Shown piece after piece: positions 25,901-36,290 of a DNA stretch of 64,000 nt (the first letter of the stretch is position 1; each line of letters begins with the position of its first letter). A model generated the notes under the pieces. It ran no database searches and was not told where the DNA came from. It worked only from the letters and a program-made list of their open reading frames with translations. Both the position numbers and the translations under genes were made by a program. Source of the stretch: Liolophura sinensis (Eukaryota > Mollusca > Polyplacophora > Chitonida > Chitonidae); NCBI RefSeq assembly GCF_032854445.1, contig NC_088307.1, positions 4,464,001-4,528,000 of the forward strand. Direction: 5' to 3'.

Positions 25901-28900
25901 CTCAGAGTTCCACATGCAGCGTGAGACGCCCAAACACCGTGCTGACCTGGAGGTGCTCCGCCACAAGGTCGCAGAGGTGAAGACGATTGAGTGTTACCTG
26001 TGCTGTGAGGACCTAGAGAGGTATTACCAGGCCTGTCAGGAGTTCCATAAACTGAGGAGACATCTACAGGTAAGACTTTGTGTTACCTGGAGAGGTATTA
26101 TCTGACCTGTAAGGAATTCCACAGTCTGAGGAGATATCTACATGTAAGACTGTATGTAATCTATGCTGTGAAGACCTGGAGAGGTATCACCAGGTCTGTC
26201 AGGAGTTCCACAGTCTGAGGAGATATCTACTGGTAAGACAGTGTGTTACCTGTGCTGTGAGGACCTGGAGAGGTATTACCAGGTCTGTCAGGAGTTCCAC
26301 AGTCTGAGGATATATCTACTGGTAAGACAGTGTGTTACCTGTGCTGTGAGGACCTGGAGAGGTATCACCAGGTCTGTCAGGAGTTCCACAGTCTGAGGAG
26401 ATATCTACTGGTAAGACAGTGTGTTACCTGTGCTGTGAGGACCTGGAGAGGTATTACCAGGTCTGTCAGGAGTTCCACGGTCTGAGGAGATATCTACTGG
26501 TAAGACAGTGTGTTACCTGTGCTGTGAAGACCTGGAGAGGCATTACCAGGTCTGTCAGGAGTTCCACAGTCTGAGGAGATATCTACAGGTAAGACTGTAT
26601 GTTACCTGTGCTGAGAGTACGTGGAGAGGCATTACCAGGTCTGTCCGGAGTTCACAGTCTGAGGAGATATCTACAGGTAAGCTGTTGTACTTTTTAAAGA
26701 AGAAAGACCAAAAGGTGGTCAGCTTGCAGATGTCTGTGTACCCTGACTTTTTAGGGGGTCAAGTCTGGTCATGCTAGTGTCTTTACCATGGTATTCAAGT
26801 GAGGCAGCACCTGTCTGCTACAATATGACAACTTGATACGACTGACATTGTCTTGAAATTGAATTTAAACCTTAAGCCAGCAAACACACAATCAAAACGG
26901 TCATCATCTGTGTTTCAGGCAATTGTGCTCACTCACCCTACAGCCCTTAAGGCCTTAGCCCCTGGGCGGGTAGTCATAGTTGATACAGAGAAGGTGAAGA
27001 ATGTCTTGGGTATTGTCCTGGCAACAACATTACAGGCAAATAAGGAGCGCAAATTCACAGTGTTGGTGATGTGCGAGAAAACGCAACATTCTACGTCGGA
27101 GAAGGAATCAGAAAGTAGCTCCGATGCAACGCAGACGTTGGTTACCCCGGTGACAAAGATGTCAGTGTTCCTACCGGAAGGGCCGTGCGGTCACACGCTG
27201 GAAATGCTCAGCCCAGAGCACATCAGGGTGATTACAACAACAACGATAAAGGTAGAACCAGAAAAGATCATCAATGATGTGAAGAAGAGGGAAATGCTGC
27301 GATTCAGGTAAAACTAATCTATGTTGGAAACTGGTGATTGATTTTTTGTGTTTATTAGGCTTCCAGACTGAAAGTTGGATGTCTATTGCTCTTGCTTGGA
27401 ATATTCTTTGTTCTTTTTGGACGTTTAAGACTTGTTTCTCCTACTTAAAAGTGTTTGAAGTAAAGTTTCATTTCTGTGGAGAATCGTGGGGTGTCATTTC
27501 AAGTAAATACTGCAAAGACGTTACATCACGATTAGCATCAATGAATGCTTTTTTTTGCCGTCTGAGCAGCAATGTTTGTATAGTTGAAACTAATACATAG
27601 CTTGGTTGATCTTCCGTGATGGTGTTACATGAAGTTTTAGTGCAACAGCGTTAGAGCTTTTAGCCAGTGGGAGCTCAGTCCATTGTACTCCATGTAGGTT
27701 ACTACTTGAGCATACACTGGGTGTGTAAGATTATGGATGGTCGCGCGGTCTATGATTAGTTATGCTGGAGAGTAAATCTGAAGGGATTGAAGCTTACATA
27801 CATTCTGGGGAAGTCTGATAGTAGATTACACAATTTCTGTCACACTGACATATCATGGCCTCAAGATATCCAAAATGTTCGTAATAAGAATGCCACAAAT
27901 TAGACCCACCTGTTTATCTTGGTACAAACTTTGTTTTGCTGTTCATATTTGTGCCTAAGAGAATTGATGACGCCACTCTGCTGTTTCTCACACTGGCAAC
28001 GTTTGGGGCATTTGAAATGAAGGCAAAGAAAGAAGGTGTCTGAAAATAAATTTCACATTGCTAAGAAATGAATGGACCTTTCATATATAACATTCTTATG
28101 TTAGACAAAGGATTGACGTCACAACAAACGCTTATAGTTGTCTAAAAGGTGAAGGCCACGTGGTCTTCCCAGATAGCTCAGTGGGATATTGGAATGTTTT
28201 AAAGACTTGCGTTCGTGGGCTGGAATCCTGCTCTACCTTACACCAATCGAAAGTGCACTCAGGTGGCACAACTCGCCACACATCACCACTCAAACCGCAA
28301 ATGAGCAAGTGTGGATTCCTGAAAAATAATCAGCTGCGCAGACAATAGCGTCATGTCACAGCAAACGTTTAACACTAACAAACTCGCATGACGAATACAA
28401 CTGTATATGATGTCATAAAAACCTTAACTTTGGTATATTTCGAACCAGAGATTTCAAATCTGCTTTTGATTTTCCTCTATGTCTGTATTTTTGAGATTAG
28501 GATTTTGATGAGAGTTTGAAAATTGTAGCCTAAGGTATTTCACATATTTGAGCTATTATTCTTTAATAGTTTCTTGCTAGAAGGGTTGACATTTCAGAAA
28601 TGTAAATTTTAACCCATTCATTTAACCTGGACTTTACAATAGAGGGTAACTGGACATTTACATGTTCTTGAACTGCAAGTTAAACTAGCATGAGTGTCCC
28701 TGCTTTTACCAAAGTGAACTGTATATCTTAATGTACCAGCATTGCTGTGTTTGCTGAATGACTGTTATAAACATTGTCATGTCATGAAGTGCTGTGTGCT
28801 GAAGCACAAGCTGAAAACCTTGGTGCAGACTGCATGGACTGCTTGGAAGCCGGGAAACTGCAGGCAGTCCTAGTTTTATTTTCTTCATTATTGTTTGATA

Positions 28901-31900
28901 TCTCACTGATGAATATTTTAGTCTCCATACAAACCTCAGCTTTATGGATAGAGAAATTGGATAGTATGGAGGAACCAATCAGAACCAGATAGCCGTGATA
29001 TTTCTCAGTGATTTCAAATGACAACTTCAAATACTGGCAGTCTACATGTACATGTACCTGACAAGTGAATTAGAAACAAAGAAAAAACTTGCTTCACCAT
29101 TACAACCATGTATTCTTCCAGTATCAAGAAAGTAAGAAGTTTTTTATTAATGAACGGAGTATCTGATTCATTTTTCTTACAGGGATGATCCTCCTGGAAA
29201 ATCTGTATCTATAGCTACACAGGAGTTGCTTCGTTTGGCAGAGGCCAATCCCTCCGGTTTGGATGGCCTTGACCCTGTGAAGGATCTTCACATTCGGGAC
29301 ATTGAGCTTGTGGAGCAGTTCAGAGCTTTGAAACTACAACATGACACGTTTGACCAATACCACTGCATTCATTGCTCAAAGTTTACTGAACATGTGAGTT
29401 TAACCCTGAATACTGCACTCACTGCTCAACGTTTACAGAACATGTGACTACATTTATACAGCATACAGAGTGTGACTGAAGTTTTGCGTGCTTTGTTCAA
29501 GATTTACAGAACAAGAGTGGAAGTTTAACACTACATTCAAGGCTTAAGAAGCTTTAGCGCTACACTCAGTGCTTAAGAAGCTTTAACACTGCATTCAGTG
29601 CTCAAGAAGCTTTAACACTACATTCAGTGCTTGAGAGGCTTTAATGATACATCCAGTGCTTAAGAAGCTTTAATGATACATCCAGTGCTCAAGAAGCTTT
29701 AACACTACATGCAGTGCTTAAGGTGCTTTAAGCTACATCCTGTGTTCATGATGCTTTAACGCTACATCCAGTGCTAAAGAAGCTTTAACACTACATGCAG
29801 TGCTTGGGAAGCTTCAATGCTACATTTAGTGCTTAAGAAGTTTTAATGCTCCATTCATTGCTCAAGAAGCTTTAACACTACATAGAGTGTGTAGTGTTTA
29901 TAGTGCATGTACTTAGTGTTATAATACCGTTGGCTTGCTGTGCTGAGTAAAGGATTTGAGTGTGTTGTGAGCAATATCATGACTTACAGGATGTAGATTT
30001 TACTTTAATACTGGTAGATGTCAGGCTGGTTAGAGGTATACGTGCTAAAACAGATTTTAAATTAAAACAAGGTGGAGGATGGTGATTATTGTATACTGAT
30101 TAAACATTATTTATGTACTGATTTAGCTCGATTTGTTTCTCTTAATAACCTTAACTGGTTTCCATTTCTTGTAGTTTGATCAGATGCGTAGTAACATGAA
30201 CCTGAAGGAAGAATTTCGTAGGCTGCAGTACCTCTTGTCTGATGCCAGCTTATCTCTGTTACCTGAATATGATCAGAGGCTACAGGTAAATGTAGTGTAA
30301 CAGAGTAAAGATGTACAGAGGTCAGAGGTTGTAGTACCTGTTGTCTGACACCAGTTTGTCTCTGTTACCTGTGTGATTAGAGGCTACAGGCAAATGTAAT
30401 GTAACAGAGTAAAGATGTCAGATGTACCTGTTGTCTGTTGCCAGGTTATCTTTATTACCTGAGTAAGATCAGAGGCTACAGGTAAATGTAATTTAATATG
30501 TGAAAAGGTGTACAGAGGTCAGAGGTTAGAGTACCTGTTGTCTGATGCCATTTTGTCTCTGCTACGTGAGCTTGATCAGATGCTACAGGCAAATGTAATG
30601 TAACAGAGTAAATGTAAACAGAGGTTAGAGTGCCTGTTGTCTGATGCCAGTTTGTCCCTACTACCTTAGTCTGATCAGAGGGGAAAATGTAACATAGTAA
30701 AAGGGTACAGAGGGGTCTGATGTCAGGTAAATGATTTCCTACATTCTGATTGGTTATTGGGTTGCATGCAAGTCCCGTAAATATTGTCCATTTTTGATAC
30801 AACTTTGCTTATGGATTCTTTTTGTGCTCTTTTTGAGCTTGAAAACCATCTTGCTTGGTGCGCAATTTTTTTTGCATATTTAACGTGGAATGAAAATTGT
30901 CTGAATTCACTTGTTTGCTTCCAGGTGTTGAAGAAACTGAAATATGTGGATGAGCGCGGCTCCGTTCAGCTGAAGGGTCGCGTTGCATGCGAGATCAGCA
31001 ACCATGAACTGATGATCACGGAGCTGGTGTTTGAGAACATCTTCACTGACCTTCACCCTGCTGACATTGCTGCTCTCCTCTCTGGCTTTGTCTTTCAGCA
31101 GAAAAACTGCAGCGAACCCAATCTCACAGACACATTGGAAAGGGTGAGGTTTTCAATAATGTAAAATGTTTTAATGCTTTAGATTTGCGAGCTTGCAGTT
31201 CTAGGGGCAACTTTCATAAAACTGTGGTAATCAACTTCAGGTTTTGTGGAAGTTAATTGTGTAATTTTGCTAAGTGTCCCTATAGGTTTACCCAGTGTTT
31301 CCTTTCTGGGGATTTGGTTGGGGTCAACGTCTTTTCAGTGAGGCATGTGTTTTGTTGTAGTGTTTCATATCTTTGGCTAACAGTTACCTCCCTTGACATT
31401 TATTGACACTTACTTTGAAATCAATTCAAGTATTCTAAAATATGGCGTAAAACACCAGTGAATAAATGAAAGTCTATTCAATAAACATGTAAATGCATGT
31501 AATGTAAACTGTTGCTTTTATCTGTTTTTCTTTAGGGCAGAAAGCAGATTTTACAATTGAAGGAGACAATAGAGCATCTTCAGAAAGATGTGGGAATGCA
31601 GTCGACAGTTGGAGCAGAGAGGAGTGACCAGATCTACTTTGGGCTGATGGAGGTTGTGTTTGAGTGGGCCAGAGGCATGGTGAGTTACTTCCCTTTGATT
31701 AGTAAGTGGCACACAACAGTTACTTGCCTTTCATTTGTTGGTGGCTGTCAGCAGTTACTTCCCTTAGATTTGTTGGCGGCACACATCGGGAAAAGATGTA
31801 ATTCATAATACTGCTATCAAATTGACGTGTGGTTGACTGAGAATTTTACTTTCCAATTGTTCGATAGTTTTCATATTTATTCCTCTGTCAGGGTTTGATC

Positions 31901-32533
31901 ATCATCTGACCTTATCTCAACTTGATCAATGAGCTCATTCAAAACACTGCTGCAGAGCCACCTGAGATTTTAGTCAAAAATCAGCCTTTGCAAATCCGAA
32001 CACATTTTTGCTACTATTTTAGAATAGCCCAAATGTCTTTTAACGAAATACCGGCCTCAATAGTGCTTGTGTTACCATTCAAAATTGGCAGTTAACTTCC
32101 TAAAATTAAAGAAGTGGGTCACTTTGCAACTGTTTCAAACTTTACAATCGTAATTCCATAAATGGTACAGACATGAGCCTGATGCATGTATTTACTGAAT
32201 GGAAATAACTTGAGCTATATTTGGTAAATACAGAAAGTTTGATTTCATTGGCAAATATGGACCTTTTGCCAAAAGCTCCCTGGCATAGCCTCTTTACATG
32301 TATTAATGCTATGTATGTGTTTTCTCTTTCAGCCTTTCTCTGAAATCACGACTCTGACGGATGTGCAGGAAGGAATCATAGTACGCAGCATTCAGCGACT
32401 GCACGAGATTCTGCGTGATGTCAAAGGTGCAGCGAGGATCATCGGCGATCCTGTGCTGTTCCAGAAGATGGCCGAGGCAGAAAGTCTGATCAAGAGAGAT
32501 ATTGTCTTTGCTGCCAGTTTGTACACACATTGA
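8813..32533 (+). CDS. SKIV2L: Ski2 RNA helicase (SKIV2L/SKIC2), 24 coding exons, 1,261 aa
   Basis: Ski2 is the DExH-box ATPase of the cytoplasmic Ski complex (with SKI3/TTC37 and SKI8/WDR61), which threads RNA 3'-5' into the exosome. Coding exons: 8813-8929, 9573-9679, 10951-11068, 11191-11305, 12657-12725, 13493-13704, 15288-15350, 16716-16862, 17383-17528, 17772-17924, 18592-18676, 19627-19733, 21027-21173, 22367-22460, 23077-23289, 23889-23999, 25044-25274, 25794-26069, 26919-27307, 29183-29393, 30175-30285, 30925-31143, 31536-31679, 32333-32533. All introns are GT-AG, phases match, and the sum is 3,786 nt. The human protein has about 1,246 residues and aligns from the N-terminal GLPP motif to the last residues (FAASLYTH here). 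The start is the first ATG after an in-frame TAA at 8801. All helicase motifs are intact, so the gene looks functional. Exon calls were made by eye from homology and splice consensus; the first exon is the least certain. Confidence 0.95.
9880..10205 (+). repeat. 87-90-bp tandem repeat, about 3.5 copies
   Basis: Copies can be aligned on gtgttcatgcttgcttcatc at 9939, 10029, 10116 and 10206. Alternate copies share variants (ccagaactgtg or cctgatgaacggtg), suggesting a two-unit higher-order repeat of about 177 bp. Lies in Ski2 intron 2. Confidence 0.8.
10206..10875 (+). repeat. degenerate pyrimidine-rich CATCTG array
   Basis: Loose repeats of words such as cccatctgttcatcagtctg continue directly from the 88-bp array and probably derive from its catctgttcat segment. 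Several long open frames here (up to 222 codons) are by-products of the repeat. Lies in Ski2 intron 2, ending less than 100 bp before exon 3. Confidence 0.8.
11598..12375 (+). repeat. 25-bp minisatellite, about 31 copies
   Basis: Unit tgttcatccaaatacatacatg with variants (ccaatac, acaagaag). All three plus-strand frames stay open for over 200 codons because the unit lacks stops; the translations are simple repeats and are not genes. Lies in Ski2 intron 4. Confidence 0.92.
13073..13240 (+). mobile_element. SINE family A, 5'-truncated
   Basis: Begins at the gtacgtgggaaggtctgtca core and keeps the whole tail (gaaatattcttgagtattg, then AATAAATAAATCAAA). Lies in Ski2 intron 5. Confidence 0.75.
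13887..13966. repeat. (AT)n microsatellite
   Basis: About 75 bp of nearly pure AT dinucleotides with one AAATAT interruption, next to a family B SINE in Ski2 intron 6. Confidence 0.95.
13967..14340 (+). mobile_element. SINE family B, full-length with (ACTC)n tail
   Basis: Head with A box (gatggctcagttggtagag) and B-box-like sequence, the same body as the 7305 copy, and a terminal (CACT)n run at about 14,306-14,340. It abuts an (AT)n microsatellite at its 5' end. Lies in Ski2 intron 6. Confidence 0.85.
14341..16715 (+). other. Ski2 introns 6 and 7, mostly without recognisable features
   Basis: Apart from exon 7 (15288-15350), only AT-rich sequence and a poly-T run near 16,310 are seen. A 135-codon minus-strand open frame covering exon 7 is antisense shadow. 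Confidence 0.5.
19091..19295. mobile_element. MITE-like element with imperfect terminal inverted repeats
   Basis: Starts ggccccagggtcacgaaact and ends with the near complement (catgtttctgggacc); the inner arms gtcttagacttaagccagac and cctgacttaaagtctgag also pair. About 205 bp, non-coding. Related copies lie at 34721 and 56092. Lies in Ski2 intron 11. Confidence 0.65.
20440..21026 (+). repeat. 72-bp array copied from the Ski2 intron 12/exon 13 junction
   Basis: The word cagaagaa occurs at 20453, 20520, 20592, 20664, 20736, 20808, 20880, 20952 and, at the true junction, 21024; spacing is 72 bp except the first (67). Each unit holds a tacatgtatacag-like acceptor and then 13-15 nt equal to the exon start (encoding RTKQK), followed by gtttag, a stop in the splice-defined frame. 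Minus-strand frames of 207 and 259 codons here are artefacts of the 24-codon period. Confidence 0.92.
21570..21830 (+). mobile_element. interspersed repeat family C
   Basis: Shares a long series of words with the reverse complement of 8215-8410: accaaagactttaaa-type start, tggtacttg, ggactggttggcccagtg, tggtgtctttggcatgat, cttcagtgg. Non-coding, with no obvious terminal repeats; class unknown. Diverged pieces also occur near 24650, 26745 and 37520-37705. Confidence 0.6.
21944..22219 (+). mobile_element. SINE family A, full-length copy
   Basis: One of the best copies. It has a tRNA-like head with A box (tggctcagttggttagcg) and B-box-like gagttcaagcc, the conserved middle, the tail cttgagtacggcgtaaaac and a terminal (AAAT)n run. 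Lies in Ski2 intron 13. The head could be mistaken for a tRNA gene, but it does not fold as a complete tRNA and continues into the SINE body. Confidence 0.88.
23459..23703 (+). mobile_element. SINE family A, near full-length, left arm of an inverted pair
   Basis: Head, body and tail are all present (tagctgagttgttagcat, gagctcaagtcc, cttgagtacggtgtgaaac). It is followed directly by a reversed partial copy at 23704-23838, only about 50 bp before Ski2 exon 16. Confidence 0.82.
23704..23838 (-). mobile_element. SINE family A, reversed 5' part
   Basis: Contains the complement of the core (caggttgctggcagac), of the B-box region (ggacttgaactcacag) and of the head (ccactaggccacagaggcc). Together with the preceding copy it forms an inverted repeat with arms of roughly 135 bp. 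Confidence 0.82.
26070..26682 (+). repeat. 89-bp array copied from the tail of Ski2 exon 18 with its donor
   Basis: After the true donor (26070), copies of the last about 76 exon bases plus about 13 intron bases follow. Each ends in gtaag: 26144, 26233, 26322, 26411, 26500, 26589 and 26677. The first copy is the most changed (its cgtgag part is deleted); the later ones are nearly identical. Extending exon 18 past the true donor reaches an in-frame TGA at about 26,103. Confidence 0.92.
27308..29182 (+). other. Ski2 intron 19
   Basis: About 1.9 kb without tandem arrays. It contains a possible tRNA-derived element at 28163 and, near 27,640-27,760, sequence vaguely like a decayed SINE. No exon-like segment was found. 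Confidence 0.5.
28163..28280 (+). mobile_element. possible third tRNA-derived element
   Basis: tagctcagtggga followed about 45 bp later by ggctggaatcctgc has the spacing of tRNA-like A and B boxes, but the sequence matches neither SINE family and no tail is clear. Lies in Ski2 intron 19. Confidence 0.3.
29394..29900 (+). repeat. array after Ski2 exon 20, first copy exon-derived, then 29-30-bp units
   Basis: Bases 29400-29447 repeat the exon tail (gcactcactgctcaacgttt for gcattcattgctcaaagttt, then gaacatgtga). From 29530 the array continues as gctttaacactacattcagtgcttaagaa-like units of 29-30 bp that keep the cattcagtgctcaag core and so appear to be decayed, shortened descendants. Confidence 0.75.
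30286..30720 (+). repeat. about 100-bp array copied from the tail of Ski2 exon 21
   Basis: Four imperfect copies of the segment 'agtacctgttgtctgatgcc ... gatcagaggctacag' with following intron bases (gtaaatgtaatgtaacagag). One copy keeps GT at its donor position (30482); two have GC instead (about 30391 and 30599). More diverged than the exon 18 array. Confidence 0.85.
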
Positions 32534-32960
32534 AGTAGTATTAGTGAGAAGATGGTATGTGTACACAGAGTGAGATTGTGACTGTATGGGAGAAGCAGAA
32601 GTGTACAGTTTATTTTGAGGGTATATTCAGTGAGGAAGTGTGTACACTCAGTAAGAAGGTATGTGAATACTTAGTGAGAAAGTATGTGTATACTGAGTGA
32701 GGACGTATGTGTACACTAAGTGAGGAAGTATGTGTATACAGAGTGAAAAAGTATGTGTATACTGATTGAGAAAGCACGTGTATACTCAGTGAGAAAGTAT
32801 GTGTATACTCAGTCAGAAAGTATGTGAACACTAAGTGAGGAAGTGTGTGTATAGTGAGTGAGAAAGTATGTGTACACTCAGTGAGGTACATGTACACTTA
32901 GTGTGGTAGTACAGTTCATGAGAGCAGCATATGTGTACACTTTATAGTGAGAATAAATCT
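32534..32960 (+). repeat. about 23-bp minisatellite in the Ski2 3' UTR
   Basis: Imperfect copies of a unit like gtgtacactaagtgaggaagtat begin within a few dozen bases of the Ski2 stop codon and run to about 32,900; diffuse traces continue to 33,090. The last coding bases (gtacacacattgaagtagtat) resemble the unit, so the array may have started at the end of the coding region. A candidate poly(A) signal AATAAA lies at 32952-32957, which would put the array in the mature 3' UTR. Confidence 0.7.
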
Positions 32961-33087
32961 AAACTTGGTCAGATTATATTTGTACATTCAGTGAGACTTT
33001 ATTTGTGCACTCAGATGATATTTGTACAGCCTGTGAAATCCTTGTAACCTCAGTGGGGTAGTACATGTATGTGTACACAAAGTCAGA

Positions 33088-33337
33088 TCATCAGATTTAT
33101 TTATTTATTTATTTGATTGGCGTTTTACTTTGTAATATTTCACTTATACAATGGTGGCCAGCATTATGGTGGGAGGAAACTGGGCAGAGCTCAAGGGAAA
33201 CCCATGTCTGTTCGCTTGTTGACCTTCCCACATAAGGCCGTAGAGGAAGCCAGCATGAGCTGGACTTGAACTCCCAGCGACTGCATTGGTGAGAGGCTTC
33301 TGGGTCATTGGGCTGTGCTTGGGTGCTAACCCTACCA
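33088..33337 (-). mobile_element. SINE family A, nearly complete
   Basis: Starts with a reversed (ATTT)n tail and gattggcgttttac, keeps the body (ggccagcattatggtgggag), B-box complement (ggacttgaactcccag) and a decayed head. Lies just beyond the Ski2 3' UTR array. Confidence 0.82.
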
Positions 33338-33777
33338 TCAGCAAACAGTACATGTACTTGTATCTTTGCTAACAGTCACATAGCATCTGTGCATTCAGTG
33401 AAAATTAAACTTGTTCATGTACTTGTGTTTTCATTGAGATAATTGTGTAGTGATCTACATGTATTTGTACACAGATATTTGGACTCACAAGTCAGATAGT
33501 GTTTATAATCTTTGATATAGTCTGTGCAGTCAATAAGATACCACTGTTGTGCACCAGTGGCAGCCTCATGACCTTTGTAGGCATTGATACAGTTTTTGAA
33601 TGTGTCATTACCCTCATTTTCAAATGGTTGACCCTATATATATATGTACATCATACATGTAAATCCTTGTACAATGTTGTGAGACATCCATGAGAAACAT
33701 GTAATCTGTGAGATACATAAATATTTATTACCGGTACCACCTTGGAGGAGGAGGCTATGTTTTGGTACGTGGTTATT

Positions 33778-33801
33778 TGTCTGTCTGTCTGTCTGTCTGT
33801 C
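33778..33801. repeat. (GTCT)n microsatellite
   Basis: About six GTCT units in the intergenic stretch after Ski2. Confidence 0.85.
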
Positions 33802-34720
33802 TTTTGGTCAGTAGCTTTACAGAAAAAGTTGTGCAGTGGTTTGGATGACATCATTTGACTATAAATGACCAATCCTTTAAATTTTGATGGTGATTCACAT
33901 TGGGATCTGCATGTTAGCAATTTTTAGAATGATTCTTTACCATCAACAGATAAAACAGAAATGCAGAGTATTGTTGGTGCGTTTGTAGTGAGGGAATTTG
34001 TACATTCAGCTGTAGGGGAGATTTGTATGCGAGTTATACCTGTAGTGTTGTGGAAGTCTGTAAGGTCTGTAGGGTAAAGGTGTGGCACTTTGGACACTCG
34101 CAGTCAGTGGCCAAGAAATACCGAATATTCCGTCCACATATGCTTGTAGCTTCAAGCATGTTTGATAGGCAGCTGTCTTCATGCGTAAAAATGGGTTTAT
34201 TTGTGCACAGTAACATATTCTAGCTAAGAGTTGAATAATATATTTGTTCGCTTCTCCATTCAGCTCTCAACCCTTGAAGTCCAAGGTGCAATTGTGGACA
34301 GGGCCGGTCTGATTGTTGAGGACTTCAGTAGATGACTTCAGCTTTATACAATATTTTCCAGATGAGCTAATTTATAATCTGTCCAAAGATACCTGAAAAT
34401 CCAAAGTTCCCCATCTTTACCCTTCAGTTATTCATTAGGTAAATTCATGACAGAATGTAGATGTGTTGAACAGATGTATGGTCATCTATCAGGTACGTGT
34501 ATGTCTAGTGTGGTACCCTACTTCCTCACTTTTCAGCAATGGTCAGTGCAATTTATGCACATTTTTAATTTGATGTTAGAGACAAAACTACATTGGCTGG
34601 ATTGGGCAGTTTCAGCTGGGCTTCACATATCAGTATCATTTTATCAGTCAACACAGAATAATGCCTTCAGAATATGCTTGATTAAACACCTTGCAAACAT
34701 GCAAAAAGGTTGAAGAATTA

Positions 34721-34942
34721 CAGTTTCAGGGTTCACGAAGCGACTGTAGATCCAAGCCAAAATTTTAATCATTAAATGTGGTATTTTCCTTTCCATTATT
34801 TTTGCCGAAATTTGTTGTACAATAACTTGCCTAGAAGATACACCGTGAAGCAATATTTTGACCTTGTTACATCAGAAATAGCAATTTTAAAGTGATTTGA
34901 AATTTTGACTTAAATCTAAGATTGCTTCAACATCCCGGGGCC
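34721..34942. mobile_element. MITE-like element, same family
   Basis: Starts with cagggttcacgaagcgactg and ends ttgcttcaacatcccggggc, mirrored ends like the 19091 copy, with a diverged AT-rich middle. Intergenic. Confidence 0.6.
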
Positions 34943-36290
34943 AGAAGATTATGGAAGAACCGGAGAAAATCTTCTCTCATACCTCTCTAAGAATATGGAT
35001 TTTATTTATTAATTTATTTGACTCATGTTTTGCATGGTGTAATTATTCAAAAATAGTTTATTCTTTGATCAATAATGCTGGTTGGGTTAATGTCTTCAGG
35101 ACATTTTACTAGAACTCAGCCTGAGATACCCTTGCAAGTGTCAGTACCTGACAAACCACAGTCAAACAAAGACTTTCTAAATAGAAGAAAATAGTCTTTT
35201 CTTGACGATGATCAAAATGTCTATTTTATTGAAATAAAATACACAAATTCATTGCAGTATCTATTATCACAGCCAAGAGCTGGATTTGAACTCTGGCTTC
35301 AGCAACTAAGGCCTGAAGGTCATTACAGGGAGAGTCTTGATATGTCACGTAAAGACAAAAATACATAAAGAAATCATGGACTTCTCTAGAGGCCAAATAA
35401 AATGTATATTTTATTGAACTATAAATATTAAAAATTATTCGTAACATGTATTTTCACGATCAAGTTCTGTTGTGGTATTGTATATAAAACAGTATACATG
35501 AATGAAGTGTGGGAATTCAAATTCCAACTGTTTCACTAATAGTGCTGTAGACATGACCACTTTCTAAGTTTTGAAAGATCTCTTGTTTTCATGTGATATA
35601 ATATAAACTATTACAACAACTAACATTTAAACTTTATTTCTTGATGACAATAAATGTAAGGAATAAAGAACATTTGTAATATATATATATTTCTGTGTTG
35701 ACATATGGGCGTGAATCATTTTTCATTATCTCATGTACATAGTTGTCATCATATTATCATCATATTAAACATAATATTTATCATAGAGAATGACTTGTGT
35801 TATTTATAATGACGTGGCAGTGAGGGGACTGAGGTCGGTTTACCATGTATTTGTATACATTTATATATCTTAGTTCGTCTGTGTTTATTAGTGCTCAAGA
35901 CATGTCTAAAATATTCTGTTTGTATAAATCCTTTGCCAAGATGAGTCTGAATGTATAATCAGATGTCTTGAAGCTGTCAGATGCCAGGGCATGGAAAAGG
36001 CGGATGTAAAAGCGTAATGATATCTGTAGTGTCAGGCTTGATTTAATGAGGATGACCATTCCAGCGACGAAGCCCAGTAAAGATGCTGGCACTAGGACAA
36101 GTCTGCAACAAGGGACGCTTTCTTGATACATTAGAGAAAAAAAGGTGGCATGACATAGGAGATTTACGTGTAAGCCCTGTATGACTAGCTATCTTCAGAA
36201 GTCTAGCTTCCATCCACAGTTTGTGCAGAGTCTCTGGGCAGAGGTGTGCGCACTGTGTTCCGTACAAGTTTTCTGCCTGTCTAACACCTC

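Larger units (their letters stand above)
25794..32533 (+). other. Ski2 exons 18-24: arch insertion and C-terminal helical domain
   Basis: Exon 18 begins with the strongly conserved [16 protein letters not shown] block and continues into the arch, the stalk-plus-barrel insertion typical of Ski2/Mtr4 helicases. Exon 19 (389 nt, the longest) encodes the barrel region with [19 protein letters not shown] and [10 protein letters not shown]. Exons 22-24 encode the C-terminal DSHCT-type helical domain (about residues 1075-1261) with [26 protein letters not shown] and the terminal [12 protein letters not shown]. The tails of exons 18, 20 and 21 are copied into tandem arrays just downstream. Confidence 0.93.
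33338..36290. other. intergenic stretch between Ski2 and the CISD3-like gene
   Basis: Contains a (GTCT)n run and one MITE; otherwise AT-rich unique sequence. A minus-strand AATAAA (plus tttatt at 35884-35889) could end the CISD3 transcript, which would give a 3' UTR of about 400 nt. A short open frame after a good acceptor at about 34,262 is noted among rejected items. Confidence 0.45.

Noticed and set aside
32309-32566. 85-codon minus-strand open frame
   Set aside because: Shadow of the last Ski2 exon.
34262-34336. Possible exon after a good acceptor (CCATTCAG), open for about 24 codons to a TGA
   Set aside because: Protein-like in composition, but no partner exon, no recognised family and only 24 codons.
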